A stretch of DNA of 64,000 nt, from positions 431,127-495,126 of the forward strand of contig NZ_ML636800.1 in assembly GCF_006476605.1 (NCBI RefSeq), in the 5' to 3' direction. The DNA is from Brucella gallinifaecis. Its GTDB lineage: Bacteria; Pseudomonadota; Alphaproteobacteria; Rhizobiales; Rhizobiaceae. Numbering within the stretch: the stretch's first letter is position 1; each line of letters opens with the position of its first letter. The position numbers and the translations under genes were made by a program. A model generated the notes under the pieces. That model did no database searches, was not told the origin of the DNA, and was given only the letters and a program-made list of their open reading frames with translations. Shown one piece after another: positions 35,853 through 45,517 of the stretch.

Positions 35853-36311
35853 ATGATCATAGATTTCCTGTCACAACTGGGGCTTTGGAACTGGTTCGTT
35901 CTGGGGCTCGCTTTGTTGATTCTTGAAATTCTGGCACCCGGTATCTTCTTGATCTGGTTTGGAGTTGCTGCACTTGTGACAGGCATGCTGGCTTTCCTGC
36001 TTGGCTCATTGGCAGCTTTTGGCTGGCAATTACAAATCGCCCTATTTCTGCTGCTTGCGGTCGTTTTTGTGCTGGCAGGTCGCCGCTTCTTTGGCTCTAG
36101 TGGTCGCCAGGATGAGCCGTTGCTCAACCGACGTGGAGATCAACTCGTCGGCCAGCGTGCAACACTGGCAGAACCAATTATCAATGGTCGGGGACGTATC
36201 CGCATCAATGATACGACATGGCGCATCAAGGGCCCGGACCTGCCCGCTGGCACCGAAGTGCGCATTATCTCGTTTGATCAAATTACACTTGAGATGGAAG
36301 TGGCTGTTTAA
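35853..36311 (+). CDS. NfeD family membrane protein
   Basis: A 152-residue short NfeD protein: three to four hydrophobic segments (about 9-85) followed by an OB-fold domain (about 95-152; LVGQRATLAEPIINGRGRIR and TEVRIISFD). It lacks the ClpP-like protease domain of long NfeD forms. Short NfeD proteins are encoded next to stomatins and are thought to modulate them. The start at ATG 35853 follows GCAGGG and comes 16 bases after the stomatin stop; the open frame extends upstream inside qmcA but without homology. The stop codon lies in the loop of a terminator palindrome. Confidence 0.88.
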   Translation: MIIDFLSQLGLWNWFVLGLALLILEILAPGIFLIWFGVAALVTGMLAFLLGSLAAFGWQLQIALFLLLAVVFVLAGRRFFGSSGRQDEPLLNRRGDQLVGQRATLAEPIINGRGRIRINDTTWRIKGPDLPAGTEVRIISFDQITLEMEVAV

Positions 36312-36320
36312 ACAGCCACT
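36299..36320 (+). terminator. Palindrome overlapping the NfeD stop codon
   Basis: GTGGCTG/CAGCCAC (36300-36306 and 36313-36319) around TTTAAA, followed by TTTCTTA. The TAA stop (36309-36311) is inside the loop. The T-run is imperfect, so efficiency is uncertain. Confidence 0.55.
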
Positions 36321-36343
36321 TTCTTAGGGGCAGGACCCCAAAC

Positions 36344-37345
36344 TCACGCAACGCCAATTCGCAGCAGGTCGTGGAAATGGACAAGGCCAATGGGCCGATT
36401 GTCTTCAACAACGATCAACGCACCTATATGCTTTTCATTGATAAGACTGAGCGCAGCACTCGCCAACATATTCTGGCTGACCGTTTTAGGTGCGCGCGTC
36501 ATGATATCGTCTACAGCAAGCTCCGAAAGATTGCGGCTGAGATTGCGTGAAATATCTCCATCAGTGATTATTCCGGCCAGCTGGCCGTCCTGATCGACAA
36601 CAATCACGCATCCAAAGCTCTTTTGCGCCTGTATCTTCATGGCATCCGGCATCAATGTACCGATTGTCACCAGTGGCAAACGATCGCCCTTATGCATAAT
36701 CTCTCGAACATGGACAAGACTTGCACCCAGAGAGCCACCCGGATGAAAGGTTTTGAAATCAGTCGGGCTGAAACCACGCGCCTCAAGGAGTGCAATGGCA
36801 AGCGCATCGCCAATCGCCAATTGCATCATCGTTGATGTTGTTGGTGCAAGACCATGCGGACAGGCTTCCTGCGCCTTTGGCAAGAGCAGAACGACATTCG
36901 CCGCGCGTCCAAGCGCCGACTCCTCACCCGCAGTAATTGCAATCAGTGGAATGCGGAAGCGCTGCGAATAATTGACAATGCCCTTGAGCTCAGCCGTTTC
37001 GCCAGACCATGAAATTGCAAGAATGACATCATCGGTGCCAATCATGCCAAGATCACCATGATTGGCTTCTGCTGAATGAACGAAGAATGCCGAGGTTCCG
37101 GTTGATGCAAAAGTTGCGGCAAGCTTGCTGCCAATATGGCCACTCTTGCCCACTCCTGTCACAACTAATCGCCCCTTTGAGGAAACGATCGTCCTGACGG
37201 CCTCGGCAAAGGGCGCAGAAAGGCCATTATTCAGTGCTTCTTCAAGCGCCACAAGACCGGCATTTTCAGTCCGGATCGTGCGCAGAGCCGAAGCAATCAA
37301 ATCTTGCGCAAGTGCGCCTTCATGTGTCGTATCAAGCTTTGTCAT
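36344..37345 (-). CDS. kpsF: KpsF/GutQ family arabinose-5-phosphate isomerase
   Basis: A 333-residue sugar-phosphate isomerase. An SIS domain (about 30-175; VTGVGKSGHIGSKLAATFASTGT, HSAEANHGDLGMI, SWSGETAE) is followed by two CBS domains (about 205-330). It interconverts ribulose-5-phosphate and arabinose-5-phosphate, the entry step for KDO and so for lipopolysaccharide. The start at ATG 37345 (MTKLDTTHEG) fits the family length; the frame extends to 37420 without similarity and neither start has a strong ribosome site. It is divergent from the outer membrane protein gene. Confidence 0.9.
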   Translation of the reverse strand: MTKLDTTHEGALAQDLIASALRTIRTENAGLVALEEALNNGLSAPFAEAVRTIVSSKGRLVVTGVGKSGHIGSKLAATFASTGTSAFFVHSAEANHGDLGMIGTDDVILAISWSGETAELKGIVNYSQRFRIPLIAITAGEESALGRAANVVLLLPKAQEACPHGLAPTTSTMMQLAIGDALAIALLEARGFSPTDFKTFHPGGSLGASLVHVREIMHKGDRLPLVTIGTLMPDAMKIQAQKSFGCVIVVDQDGQLAGIITDGDISRNLSRNLSELAVDDIMTRAPKTVSQNMLASAALSLINEKHIGALIVVEDNRPIGLVHFHDLLRIGVA

Positions 37346-37440
37346 GACATAGACGGTTAGCGCCTTCCAGCCTGCTTGTCCAAGTATTTGTTGACGCATA
37401 ATACGAAGCTCAAAGGGCAATATTCAATAAAGAATTAACC

Positions 37441-39069
37441 ATGTCCGTTTACCGTTCATCTACCACGTTGCAACGGTTTCAAGACAATATGCTTTTTGCC
37501 AAATTCACACCCGGCGGATTCTCGCCCCTTGCCAGCAGGCTGAGATGTCTGTTGCTGGCAGGTTGTGCTTTGGCAGTTAGCGTCCCGACAGCATTTTCCC
37601 AGAATGCCCAGCTTCGGAGCAGCATTGATGATGATAGCACCGCCATCTTCTCGTCTGATCCAACAGCGGATTTCGAAAATGACGCAGCGGATACCAATGC
37701 AGAACGAACAAATGAATTTGCAGATGATTTTTACACGCCACCCGCTGCCCCACAAACCAAAGAAACTGTACACACACCGCCGCCAGTGAGTGAAGAATAT
37801 CCCCTACGCCTCCTGAGCACCGATAATATGCCTGTGAGTGCAATTACAACCGAAGAGCAAAGTGAAACTGGCCGTTCTCAGCGTGAAAACCTGCCAGCAC
37901 TGCCCGAACAGGGCCGCCATTTAACCTCGCAGACCGATCCATTCGCTCCTGTGGGCATTCGTGCAGGCAATTTCATATTGCGTCCGTCACTCGAACAGGG
38001 CATTCGCGCGACGAGCAATGGCGATAACAGCTCGACCGGCTCTGGCGCCGTACTTTCAGAAACAACGCTGCGCGTGAATGCAGAATCGGATTGGGGACGC
38101 CATCAGGCTAAAATCGATGCCGCCGGGACATTAAGCAAATCAATCTCCGGGCAGGACGTATCAGAACCACGCGTGGATATTCAAGGCAATCTGCGTTTTG
38201 ACCTAAGCAATGAGACCACGCTCAATGCTGGCGCTGGCTATAAGCTGCGCCGTGAAAGTGCATCAAGCCCGAACGGCGTCACTGATGCCCTGAAACGACC
38301 GCTCCTTCACACAATCCACGGCAGCTTAGGCATTGAGCGCGACACCGGATTGCTTTTCGGTCGTGCAACAGGGCGAGTGGAGCGTGAAACCTATGGCGAT
38401 GCTGAACTCTCTTCCGGCGGAACTGTCAGCCAGAAAGATCGCGATAATACCTATGCTAGCATCACATTACGCGGCGGCTTTGCAATTTCACCGGCCCTTA
38501 AACCATTCGCCGAAATAGAGCTGGGCAAACGTCATTTCGATGAACGCATAGATAGCAATGGCTATGATCGCAGTGGCTCGCAATATGCATTACGCGGTGG
38601 ATTGATGTTGGATCGCGGCGAAAAATTCAATGGTGAATTCTCCATCGGTTACATAGGCGCAACAAATGACGACCCCCGCCTCTCCAATATTAGTGGACCA
38701 TCATTGGCCGCAAGCATCAACTGGTCGCCATTACGCGGTACTGATATCCAATTTTATGCACAAACAATCGTAGATACATCGACAACACCCGGTGTTTCAG
38801 GAGCGCTTTTACATCTTGCAAGCCTTGAGTTAACACGGCGGGTAAGATCAGATCTGAGCCTGAATGGTAAGCTCGATCTCAATGTCCGAAATAACAAAGA
38901 CGGCACCGGGACTGACTATACTATCGGGGCGCAAATCGGCACGACTTATTGGATCAACCGCTTTATCGGAATTGATGCACGCTTACGCCATGAGTTTCAG
39001 ACCAGTGAGGTTTCTTATCGAAATTACCACGCCAACAGCCTCTATGTTGGCATGAAACTTCAGCGTTAA
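37441..39069 (+). CDS. Outer membrane beta-barrel protein
   Basis: A 542-residue exported protein. A hydrophobic stretch near residues 35-53 (RLRCLLLAGCALAVSVPTAFS) looks like a signal peptide after an unusually long N-terminal extension, so the true start may be further downstream. Residues 55-170 are polar and low in structure. From about 175 there are alternating short strands rich in Gly, Ser, Asn and Arg (NFILRPSLEQGIRAT onward), and the chain ends YVGMKLQR, with Arg rather than Phe as the last residue. This matches rhizobial outer membrane beta-barrel families of unknown function. No transported substrate can be named. Confidence 0.78.
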   Translation: MSVYRSSTTLQRFQDNMLFAKFTPGGFSPLASRLRCLLLAGCALAVSVPTAFSQNAQLRSSIDDDSTAIFSSDPTADFENDAADTNAERTNEFADDFYTPPAAPQTKETVHTPPPVSEEYPLRLLSTDNMPVSAITTEEQSETGRSQRENLPALPEQGRHLTSQTDPFAPVGIRAGNFILRPSLEQGIRATSNGDNSSTGSGAVLSETTLRVNAESDWGRHQAKIDAAGTLSKSISGQDVSEPRVDIQGNLRFDLSNETTLNAGAGYKLRRESASSPNGVTDALKRPLLHTIHGSLGIERDTGLLFGRATGRVERETYGDAELSSGGTVSQKDRDNTYASITLRGGFAISPALKPFAEIELGKRHFDERIDSNGYDRSGSQYALRGGLMLDRGEKFNGEFSIGYIGATNDDPRLSNISGPSLAASINWSPLRGTDIQFYAQTIVDTSTTPGVSGALLHLASLELTRRVRSDLSLNGKLDLNVRNNKDGTGTDYTIGAQIGTTYWINRFIGIDARLRHEFQTSEVSYRNYHANSLYVGMKLQR

Positions 39070-39102
39070 AAAAGCTGGCCGGTTTTGATTAGCTTAAAGA
39101 AA

Positions 39103-39678
39103 TTATCTCGAACGCATCGGGCCAGCCATGCATGAAAGAATATTATCTTTAAGAACCAGACGATGAAACAAAACAGCCAATATATGCAAGATAATCAGAA
39201 CACACAGACCCCATGAAAGCGGACTGTGCAATGCATTTGCAGGTGCCATCATCCACTCCACCTTTTCGCCTGTTGCAGGCACAATATTGATACCCCATTG
39301 CTCACGTCCCTTGCCGCTGCCATAGGCTCGAAACAGTGCCAAAGCCGGAATAGTAAACAGCAGCACATAGAAAGTAAGGTGAGCGATGCGTGCCAATTTG
39401 CCCATAAGTCCAGCCTCCTGTGGCGGACGCTGATTACGGTTGATGAATGCCCAGATAGCACGCACCACAACCAGTACAATCGTCAGAAACCCGACTGTTC
39501 CATGGCCCGGGCCAAAAGCTCCAATAGTTTCAAGCACCGGTGATGGGCCAACCATTTTCCAGGACAGGATCATCGCAAACTGCCAGAGCAAAATATAAGC
39601 CATAGCCCAATGCAGAATACGGCTCACGAGCCCATATCGCTTTGGTGAATCTCTCCAGATTGGTGTATTCATATCCAT
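39103..39678 (-). CDS. Cytochrome b561
   Basis: A 191-residue four-helix membrane cytochrome. The conserved histidines that ligate two hemes lie in RILHWAMAYILLWQF, GPGHGTVGFLT, IAHLTFYVLLF and LIILHILAVLFHRLV. It could pass electrons across the inner membrane, perhaps to reduce ferric siderophore iron given its position after the siderophore permease gene; that is inference. The start at ATG 39678 has AAGGA eight bases upstream. A longer frame begins with ATG overlapping the fhuB stop (39744), which would give tight coupling but adds 22 non-conserved residues. Confidence 0.85.
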   Translation of the reverse strand: MDMNTPIWRDSPKRYGLVSRILHWAMAYILLWQFAMILSWKMVGPSPVLETIGAFGPGHGTVGFLTIVLVVVRAIWAFINRNQRPPQEAGLMGKLARIAHLTFYVLLFTIPALALFRAYGSGKGREQWGINIVPATGEKVEWMMAPANALHSPLSWGLCVLIILHILAVLFHRLVLKDNILSCMAGPMRSR

Positions 39679-39740
39679 CAGAATATTCCTTTTAGCGACA
39701 GAGCGCGTGCATTTAATAAATGCAGACACCTTTCGAACAG

Positions 39741-41729
39741 TCATGATTTTCTAGCTGATGAGAGTGCCCAAGCAAGATAAGGTGCACCAACCAATGCTGC
39801 GAAGAGACCCAGCGGCAAGTCATAAGGGAAGGTCGCATTACGCGAACCTAGATCAGCAATCACCATCAAAAGTGCACCAAGCACAGCTGATGCAATAATA
39901 TGCGATTGAGCCTGATCAAAACCCATACGACGTGTCATATGCGGTGCCATCAATCCCACGAAACTTAAAGGTCCAACCAGCAGCGATGCGCCAGCACTTG
40001 CAATGGCAGCAAGGACGATCAGAAATATCCGCGCAGCCCTCACAGGCAGACCAAGCGAGATCGGAATAGTCTGTCCCAAAGGCAGAATTGTCAGCCAGCG
40101 CGACGAAAACAATGCCAATCCGATTACACCCAATGTCATCACGATCAGGACGATCGAACTTTCAGGCGTTGCCGTTGACGATGCCCCGCTGAGCCAGGCA
40201 AGAATCTGCCATGAGCGCTGATCGCCGATAGAAAGAAAGATACTCAATATGGCAGATGCAAGTGATCCTATAGAAATTCCAGCCAGTAACAAACGTGCGG
40301 ATGACAACCTTCTGCGGCTTGCAAAACTCAGAACAACCAACATTGAAATCAACGCGCCGAGAGATGCACAGAGCAACAATTGCGTATTATTTGGCGCGGC
40401 GAAAATTGTAAGTGCAATAGCGAAGCCTATGCCCGCTCCACCACTCACGCCGATCACTTCCGGGCTTGCAAGAGGATTGCCAGTCAACCGCTGAAGGATA
40501 GCGCCTGCCATTGCAAGCAGACTACCCGCAGCAGCAGCAGCCAAAAGGCGCGGCCAACGCAAAGGCAGGATATCGTGAAAATTTTCTCCCGTCAGGAGCA
40601 AAAAGCCCTCAGGCATCCGCCCGAGTGCAAGAGCGAAAAACACAGCAACCAGCAGGGCAACAATCAGCGCAGCAAGCTTGATGTTAGAAGCGCGGCTAAA
40701 AAAATGAGAGGGCGAAGACTGCTGCGAAGTCGCTGTGCGAACGCGCGGAATAAGCCAAAGCAATAATGGCCCACCGATGAGAGCTGTCACTGCACCTGTT
40801 GGAAAGGTTTCGCCAAGACTGGCTCCGAAAACCTGCACCGCTCCATCGCATATCCAGAGCAGACATGCCCCGGCAAAAGGTGATGCTAACAGGATTGAAC
40901 CGGGTTTTCTGACACCAAATCCCCGCACGATTGCAGGTGCGGCAAGTCCGATAAAACTAACCAGACCGACATTGGCTGCAACGCCTGCACTAAGTACCAC
41001 TGAAACCACCACGACCGCCACACGCAACCAGGTCAGTGAGACACCCAGCGAACGCGCACTGCTATCACCAAGGCCTGCAAGCGTTAGCGGACGGATCAGA
41101 ATAATTGCCGCGGTCAGACAGATAAAAAAGGGCCAGGCAAGGGCTATGGTCGATGACCAGTCCTGTTGACTTAAAGACCCACCATTCCATACGACCAGTG
41201 ACATGAGGTACTGGCCCTGCGATAATGTCATGGCAGCAGAAATCGCGCTGCATGTAATACCAATCAGAAGACCGGAAATGACCATAGTGACCGGTTCAAG
41301 CCGGTTGCGCCAGCCGAGTAGAAATACGATTATAGTTGCAATACCAGCACCTATAAGCGCGACCATCCAGCGAAACTGATCAAGCACCGTCGGGAAAAAC
41401 AATGTTGCAGTAACAATTGCCAGCTGCGCCCCTGAAGACACCCCAAGCGTTGATGGATCAGCAATTGGATTGTTTAACAACCGCTGCAACAAGGCGCCCG
41501 CCAACCCAAGTGATGCACCTGCAAAAATCGCAACCGAAGCGCGTGGAAACAATGCATAGGCCAAAATGACCTGTTCAGTGCTCATATCTTGTGGATCAAA
41601 CGGCAATGAAGGCCATTGGGCAAAAGGTAGAAACGCATTAGCGTTCCAGAAAAACAGCCCAAGGGCAATGAGAACGCCAATCATAGCGATCGAAACCAGT
41701 TTGCCGTTTGTCACACTATCCTTTGTCAC
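39741..41729 (-). CDS. fhuB: Iron-siderophore ABC transporter permease (double-length FhuB type)
   Basis: A 662-residue inner membrane protein made of two tandem FecCD-type permease halves (about 1-330 and 345-660). Each carries the family motif seen as GASLGLAGALLQRLLNNPIADPSTLGVSSGA and AGAILQRLTGNPLASPEVIGVSGGA. This double-length form is typical of FhuB for ferric hydroxamate uptake. It overlaps the fhuD-like gene by four bases. The ATPase (FhuC) and outer membrane receptor are not in the immediate vicinity, so they must be encoded elsewhere. Confidence 0.9.
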   Translation of the reverse strand: MTKDSVTNGKLVSIAMIGVLIALGLFFWNANAFLPFAQWPSLPFDPQDMSTEQVILAYALFPRASVAIFAGASLGLAGALLQRLLNNPIADPSTLGVSSGAQLAIVTATLFFPTVLDQFRWMVALIGAGIATIIVFLLGWRNRLEPVTMVISGLLIGITCSAISAAMTLSQGQYLMSLVVWNGGSLSQQDWSSTIALAWPFFICLTAAIILIRPLTLAGLGDSSARSLGVSLTWLRVAVVVVSVVLSAGVAANVGLVSFIGLAAPAIVRGFGVRKPGSILLASPFAGACLLWICDGAVQVFGASLGETFPTGAVTALIGGPLLLWLIPRVRTATSQQSSPSHFFSRASNIKLAALIVALLVAVFFALALGRMPEGFLLLTGENFHDILPLRWPRLLAAAAAGSLLAMAGAILQRLTGNPLASPEVIGVSGGAGIGFAIALTIFAAPNNTQLLLCASLGALISMLVVLSFASRRRLSSARLLLAGISIGSLASAILSIFLSIGDQRSWQILAWLSGASSTATPESSIVLIVMTLGVIGLALFSSRWLTILPLGQTIPISLGLPVRAARIFLIVLAAIASAGASLLVGPLSFVGLMAPHMTRRMGFDQAQSHIIASAVLGALLMVIADLGSRNATFPYDLPLGLFAALVGAPYLAWALSSARKS

Positions 41730-42643
41730 AAGGAGGCCTCGCCGCTTCTTTGTAGAGCATCGCGAAGGAGCCGTGCAAATCGTAATCCCGCCGTTAATCC
41801 ACCATAAGGGCTAATATTATCAAGCATATAAACACGGCCATCGCGCACGGGCTTAAGCGATTGCCAGATTACGCTGTTACGCAGGCTGTTTCGTGCTTCT
41901 ACCGGAATATCCGAAATTATCACGATACGCGCATCGGGAATTGCAGCCAGATTTTCAAGTGGAACAGGTGCTGCAAATGTAAAGCGTGAACGATCTGTCC
42001 AGGCATTTATAAGACCAAGCCTGCCCAGCACATCACCAAACATGCTATCACTGCCAAAAGCTCGAAAATGTCGCGCATCACCAATATTGATAAGATAGGT
42101 AGGACGCGATGCAAAAGGCACTAATGCCTCTTTGGTCCTACTAATAAATTCTTCCTGCTCATTAATGACACTTGTTGCTTTTGCACTGAGTTCAAGCTTG
42201 TCACCGAGTGTACTCACCGCTTCCAGCGCTTTTTCATAAGGCGCTTCACCGTGCACATAAAACGGCAATGATAAAATCGGCGCTATCGACTTCATCGCTT
42301 CTTCATGCTGGATATAGAAGGGAGAGCTAAGGATCAAATCAGGTTTGAGCAGATAAAGCAGCTCAAAATTTGGCGAACCGCGTAAACCAAGATCGACAAC
42401 CGAAGAAGGCAGTTTAGGTTCAACCGCATCTTCACGAAATCGGATAAGTTCAGTTGCGGCAATGGGTGTAATACCCAATGCGCTCACAGTTTCAAGCATC
42501 GCCCAATCAATAGCTGCAATACGAGGAAATGGATTGGCGCGCACCAGATTCGGCAAAGCCAAAGCTGCCATAAAAGCGAGTGCTTTCCGGCGGCTGATTT
42601 TAGGCGCAGTGAATATTGATCCGTGCTGCGGGTCTGTTACCAT
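41726..42643 (-). CDS. fhuD: Iron-siderophore ABC transporter substrate-binding protein (FhuD type)
   Basis: A 305-residue periplasmic binding protein of the iron-siderophore family (helical-backbone type III). The N-terminus contains a twin-arginine-like motif SRRKALAFMAALALP, suggesting Tat export like some FhuD proteins. The region RIAAIDWAMLETVSALGITPIA and later LLYLLKPDLILSSPFY are typical. The start at ATG 42643 is chosen over an upstream TTG at 42682. It leads the operon fhuD-fhuB-cytochrome b561 with ATGA overlap to fhuB. The exact siderophore is unknown. Confidence 0.87.
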   Translation of the reverse strand: MVTDPQHGSIFTAPKISRRKALAFMAALALPNLVRANPFPRIAAIDWAMLETVSALGITPIAATELIRFREDAVEPKLPSSVVDLGLRGSPNFELLYLLKPDLILSSPFYIQHEEAMKSIAPILSLPFYVHGEAPYEKALEAVSTLGDKLELSAKATSVINEQEEFISRTKEALVPFASRPTYLINIGDARHFRAFGSDSMFGDVLGRLGLINAWTDRSRFTFAAPVPLENLAAIPDARIVIISDIPVEARNSLRNSVIWQSLKPVRDGRVYMLDNISPYGGLTAGLRFARLLRDALQRSGEASL

Positions 42644-42864
42644 TGAAATGTCAGCTTGCTGATGTAAATTTTGTTGCCACAATAGTTACATCTGAAAGAA
42701 CTGCAACTTGGCGCTTGCTTCTTAACTGCTATATTTTTTAATATTTAGCGATACCTTGATGTAATTTTTCTGATAGCAACCTCGGCAAAAGCCTTCCATC
42801 AATATCATGCACATTCCCTGCGCTACTAAAGTCCGCATGCGTTAATCATAATATTCGTATGCTC

Positions 42865-42900
42865 AAAAAAGCCCCGCTTTCATCTTTGAAAGCGGGGTTT
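42865..42900 (-). terminator. Terminator after galU
   Basis: Stem CCCCGCTTTCA/TGAAAGCGGGG (42872-42882 and 42887-42897). On the minus strand it is followed by six T, matching the galU transcript. Confidence 0.85.
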
Positions 42901-42927
42901 ATCATAATCAATGCAGCTTGTTTCAGT

Positions 42928-43821
42928 TCATTCCGGCTTAATCGTTTTCAGCAGGTCTGTAATTGAAATTTCAACCGTTGGGCGAATATCTTTACGCCAC
43001 AATGCAAAAGCCACATTCGCTTCGATAAAACCCGACTTCGAACCACAATCAAAGGTCCGGCCGCGATAATTAAATCCATAGAATTTCTGTGCATCAGCGA
43101 GCTTGAGCATCGCATCAGTCAACTGGATTTCATTACCAGCACCCTTTTCCTGCTTGGCTAACAATTCAAAGATTTCTGGCTGAAGAATATAGCGACCATT
43201 AATATAGAGATTGGATGGTGCGGTGCCCTTGGCAGGCTTTTCAACCATCTGGTTGATCTCAAAACCATTACCAATCACATTGCCCTTACCGACAATACCA
43301 TATTTATGCGCTTCTTCAGGGTCGCATTCCTGCACAGCAATCACATTGCCGCCGGTCTGCTCATAAAGCTCAACCATTTCCTTCAGGCAACCCTTTTTCG
43401 ACTGCATAACCATATCCGGTAAAAGCAATGCGAAAGGCTCATTGCCCACCAGTTCACGTGCACACCAGACTGCATGACCAAGTCCCAGAGGCACTTGTTG
43501 ACGGGTGAAGCTGGTCGTGCCAGGCTGCGGCTGCAATTCCTGCAAATGCTCAAGTTCCGCCTGTTTGCCGCGTTCAGCAAGTGTGGAGTAAAGCTCAACC
43601 TGTGCATCGAAATAGTCTTCGATAACAGCCTTGTTGCGACCGGTGACGAAAATCAGGTGTTCGATACCCGCTTCGCGAGCCTCATCCACAACATACTGGA
43701 TAACAGGCTTATCAACGACGGTGAGCATTTCCTTTGGAACCGATTTAGTTGCTGGAAGAAAACGGGTTCCAAGTCCTGCGACCGGGAAAACTGCCTTACG
43801 AATTTTACGGATCGAACTCAT
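42928..43821 (-). CDS. galU: UTP-glucose-1-phosphate uridylyltransferase
   Basis: A 297-residue nucleotidyltransferase making UDP-glucose for polysaccharide, cyclic glucan and lipopolysaccharide synthesis. The N-terminal nucleotide-binding motif is [18 protein letters not shown], with [13 protein letters not shown] next; [20 protein letters not shown] and [14 protein letters not shown] are also typical. Length is normal. It is monocistronic with a clear terminator. Confidence 0.94.
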   Translation of the reverse strand: MSSIRKIRKAVFPVAGLGTRFLPATKSVPKEMLTVVDKPVIQYVVDEAREAGIEHLIFVTGRNKAVIEDYFDAQVELYSTLAERGKQAELEHLQELQPQPGTTSFTRQQVPLGLGHAVWCARELVGNEPFALLLPDMVMQSKKGCLKEMVELYEQTGGNVIAVQECDPEEAHKYGIVGKGNVIGNGFEINQMVEKPAKGTAPSNLYINGRYILQPEIFELLAKQEKGAGNEIQLTDAMLKLADAQKFYGFNYRGRTFDCGSKSGFIEANVAFALWRKDIRPTVEISITDLLKTIKPE

Positions 43822-44186
43822 TCATCTCCTCGATTTTTCTCAATAATACGATGACGCTATCAAAGCATTTAAACCATTGCATTTCAAATAGGGCGTTTTC
43901 GTTAAGGAAAGAGAAAATTCTGCCACTATGGTATCACATTCGATAACCTGGCCTTAATCTTACTTGATTCAAAAACTCTGGAAATTCTATGCATTTTTAC
44001 AGTGCCCTCACCATGGTAAACTAAATGCTAACCTGAAGCCTGTAATATTAGCTCATGATAGAGTCGGCCCCAAATTCAACACTGGAAAGCATTAAAGACT
44101 TGATGCAACCTGACTGAAACAGGCTCGACATGAAAGGCAACACGCCGTGCGACACGGCAAAATATGGTACGGAAGGGAACCACAGA
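43822..44186. other. Intergenic region between galU and the transglycosylase gene
   Basis: 365 bases separating divergent genes; AT-rich in its middle. It should hold both promoters. I see no repeat, hairpin or convincing small gene in it. Confidence 0.5.
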
Positions 44187-45425
44187 ATGCTGCGATTTCC
44201 ATTCACTCTGGCACGAGGAATACATGCCAGAATTACAGCAACCATTGCGGTAGCAATACTTGCATCCGGTTTAGTGACAGGGACCGCTTTCGCTGATGCT
44301 AATTTTAAAAAATGGGTTTCCAGTTTTCGAACCACAGCTATCAAGAATGGCGTCTCGCCGTCCACCTTCGACAGGGCCTTCAAGGGTGTCAACTCGCCTG
44401 ACCCAGAAGTTTTGCGCAAAGCACGCTTCCAGCCAGAGTTCAACGAACCGATCTGGAGCTATATTGACAACCGCGTGAATGAGCATTCTGTCGCTGTTGG
44501 CCAAAGCATGGCACGCAAATGGGAGCCATGGCTGCAACGTATCGAACAGCGCTTTTCTGTTGATCGCAATATCCTGCTCGCTATCTGGTCGATGGAAAGC
44601 AATTATGGCGAAATCCTCAAGCGTGATGATGTCATGATGGATACTATTCGCTCGCTTGCAACTCTTGCCTATGCTGATCAGCGCCGCGCCAAATTTGGCC
44701 GCACACAATTAATCGCTGCGATGAAAATTCTCCAGACTGGCGATATTGATCGCGGCCACCTCACCGGTTCATGGGCCGGTGCGATGGGACATACGCAGTT
44801 CATTCCGACGAGTTATCAGGCCTATGCCGTTGATATGGATCGTAATGGCAAGCGCGACATCTGGAACTCTGTTCCCGATGCTCTCGGCACAGCCGCTAAT
44901 CTTCTGCACCGTAATGGCTGGCAACCGGGTCGTACATGGGGGTATGAAGTTGTTCTCCCAGCAGGCCGCAAGTTTCCTTCCGGTTCGCTTTCTGTTGCGC
45001 AATGGCAGAAGCTTGGCGTGGTCCGGGCTAATGGCCGGCCATTTCCGGATCCTAATGAAAAGGTCACTCTAAAGGTTCTCGACGGACGTCAGGGACCAGC
45101 CTTCCTGATGGGCAAGAACTTCTTTGTCATAAAACGCTACAATAATGCCGATAAATATGCTCTCGCTGTTGGCTTGCTTGCAGATCGCATCGGTGGTTAT
45201 CAAGGTCTTCGCCAAGACTGGAACCGCCCTTTTACCCCGATCACTATGAACGAGCGAGAAGAGTTGCAGACACATCTTAAAGCGCTAGGCTATTATGATG
45301 GCAAGATCGACGGTAAAATCGGTTCAACATCGCGCAAGGCGATTGAAGCTTTCCAGCAACGCAATGGCTTGCAACCGGATGGGCACCCAAGCGCAGAAGT
45401 GCTGTCGGTTCTGCGTCGCCGGTAA
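44187..45425 (+). CDS. Lytic murein transglycosylase (MltB/SLT_2 family)
   Basis: A 412-residue exported cell-wall enzyme. A signal peptide (about 1-36, cleavage after TAFA) is followed by the SLT_2 catalytic domain (about 38-330), with catalytic E137 in WSMESNYGE and TGSWAGAMGHTQFIPTSY near 195. A PG_binding_1 domain stands at the C-terminus (about 350-410; LKALGYYDGKIDGKIGS). It cleaves peptidoglycan glycan strands to anhydro-muropeptides. The start at 44187 (MLRFPFTL) is preceded by GGAAGGGA; an upstream in-frame ATG at 44130 adds an unrelated leader. Confidence 0.92.
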   Translation: MLRFPFTLARGIHARITATIAVAILASGLVTGTAFADANFKKWVSSFRTTAIKNGVSPSTFDRAFKGVNSPDPEVLRKARFQPEFNEPIWSYIDNRVNEHSVAVGQSMARKWEPWLQRIEQRFSVDRNILLAIWSMESNYGEILKRDDVMMDTIRSLATLAYADQRRAKFGRTQLIAAMKILQTGDIDRGHLTGSWAGAMGHTQFIPTSYQAYAVDMDRNGKRDIWNSVPDALGTAANLLHRNGWQPGRTWGYEVVLPAGRKFPSGSLSVAQWQKLGVVRANGRPFPDPNEKVTLKVLDGRQGPAFLMGKNFFVIKRYNNADKYALAVGLLADRIGGYQGLRQDWNRPFTPITMNEREELQTHLKALGYYDGKIDGKIGSTSRKAIEAFQQRNGLQPDGHPSAEVLSVLRRR

Positions 45426-45517
45426 ACAATACTGAATTTCAGGGAGTGTGCCATAGTGTGCACTCCTTTTCTTTTCCGCACTAAACACTAATGTAAGCGT
45501 AGGAAAGGACGAAACAA

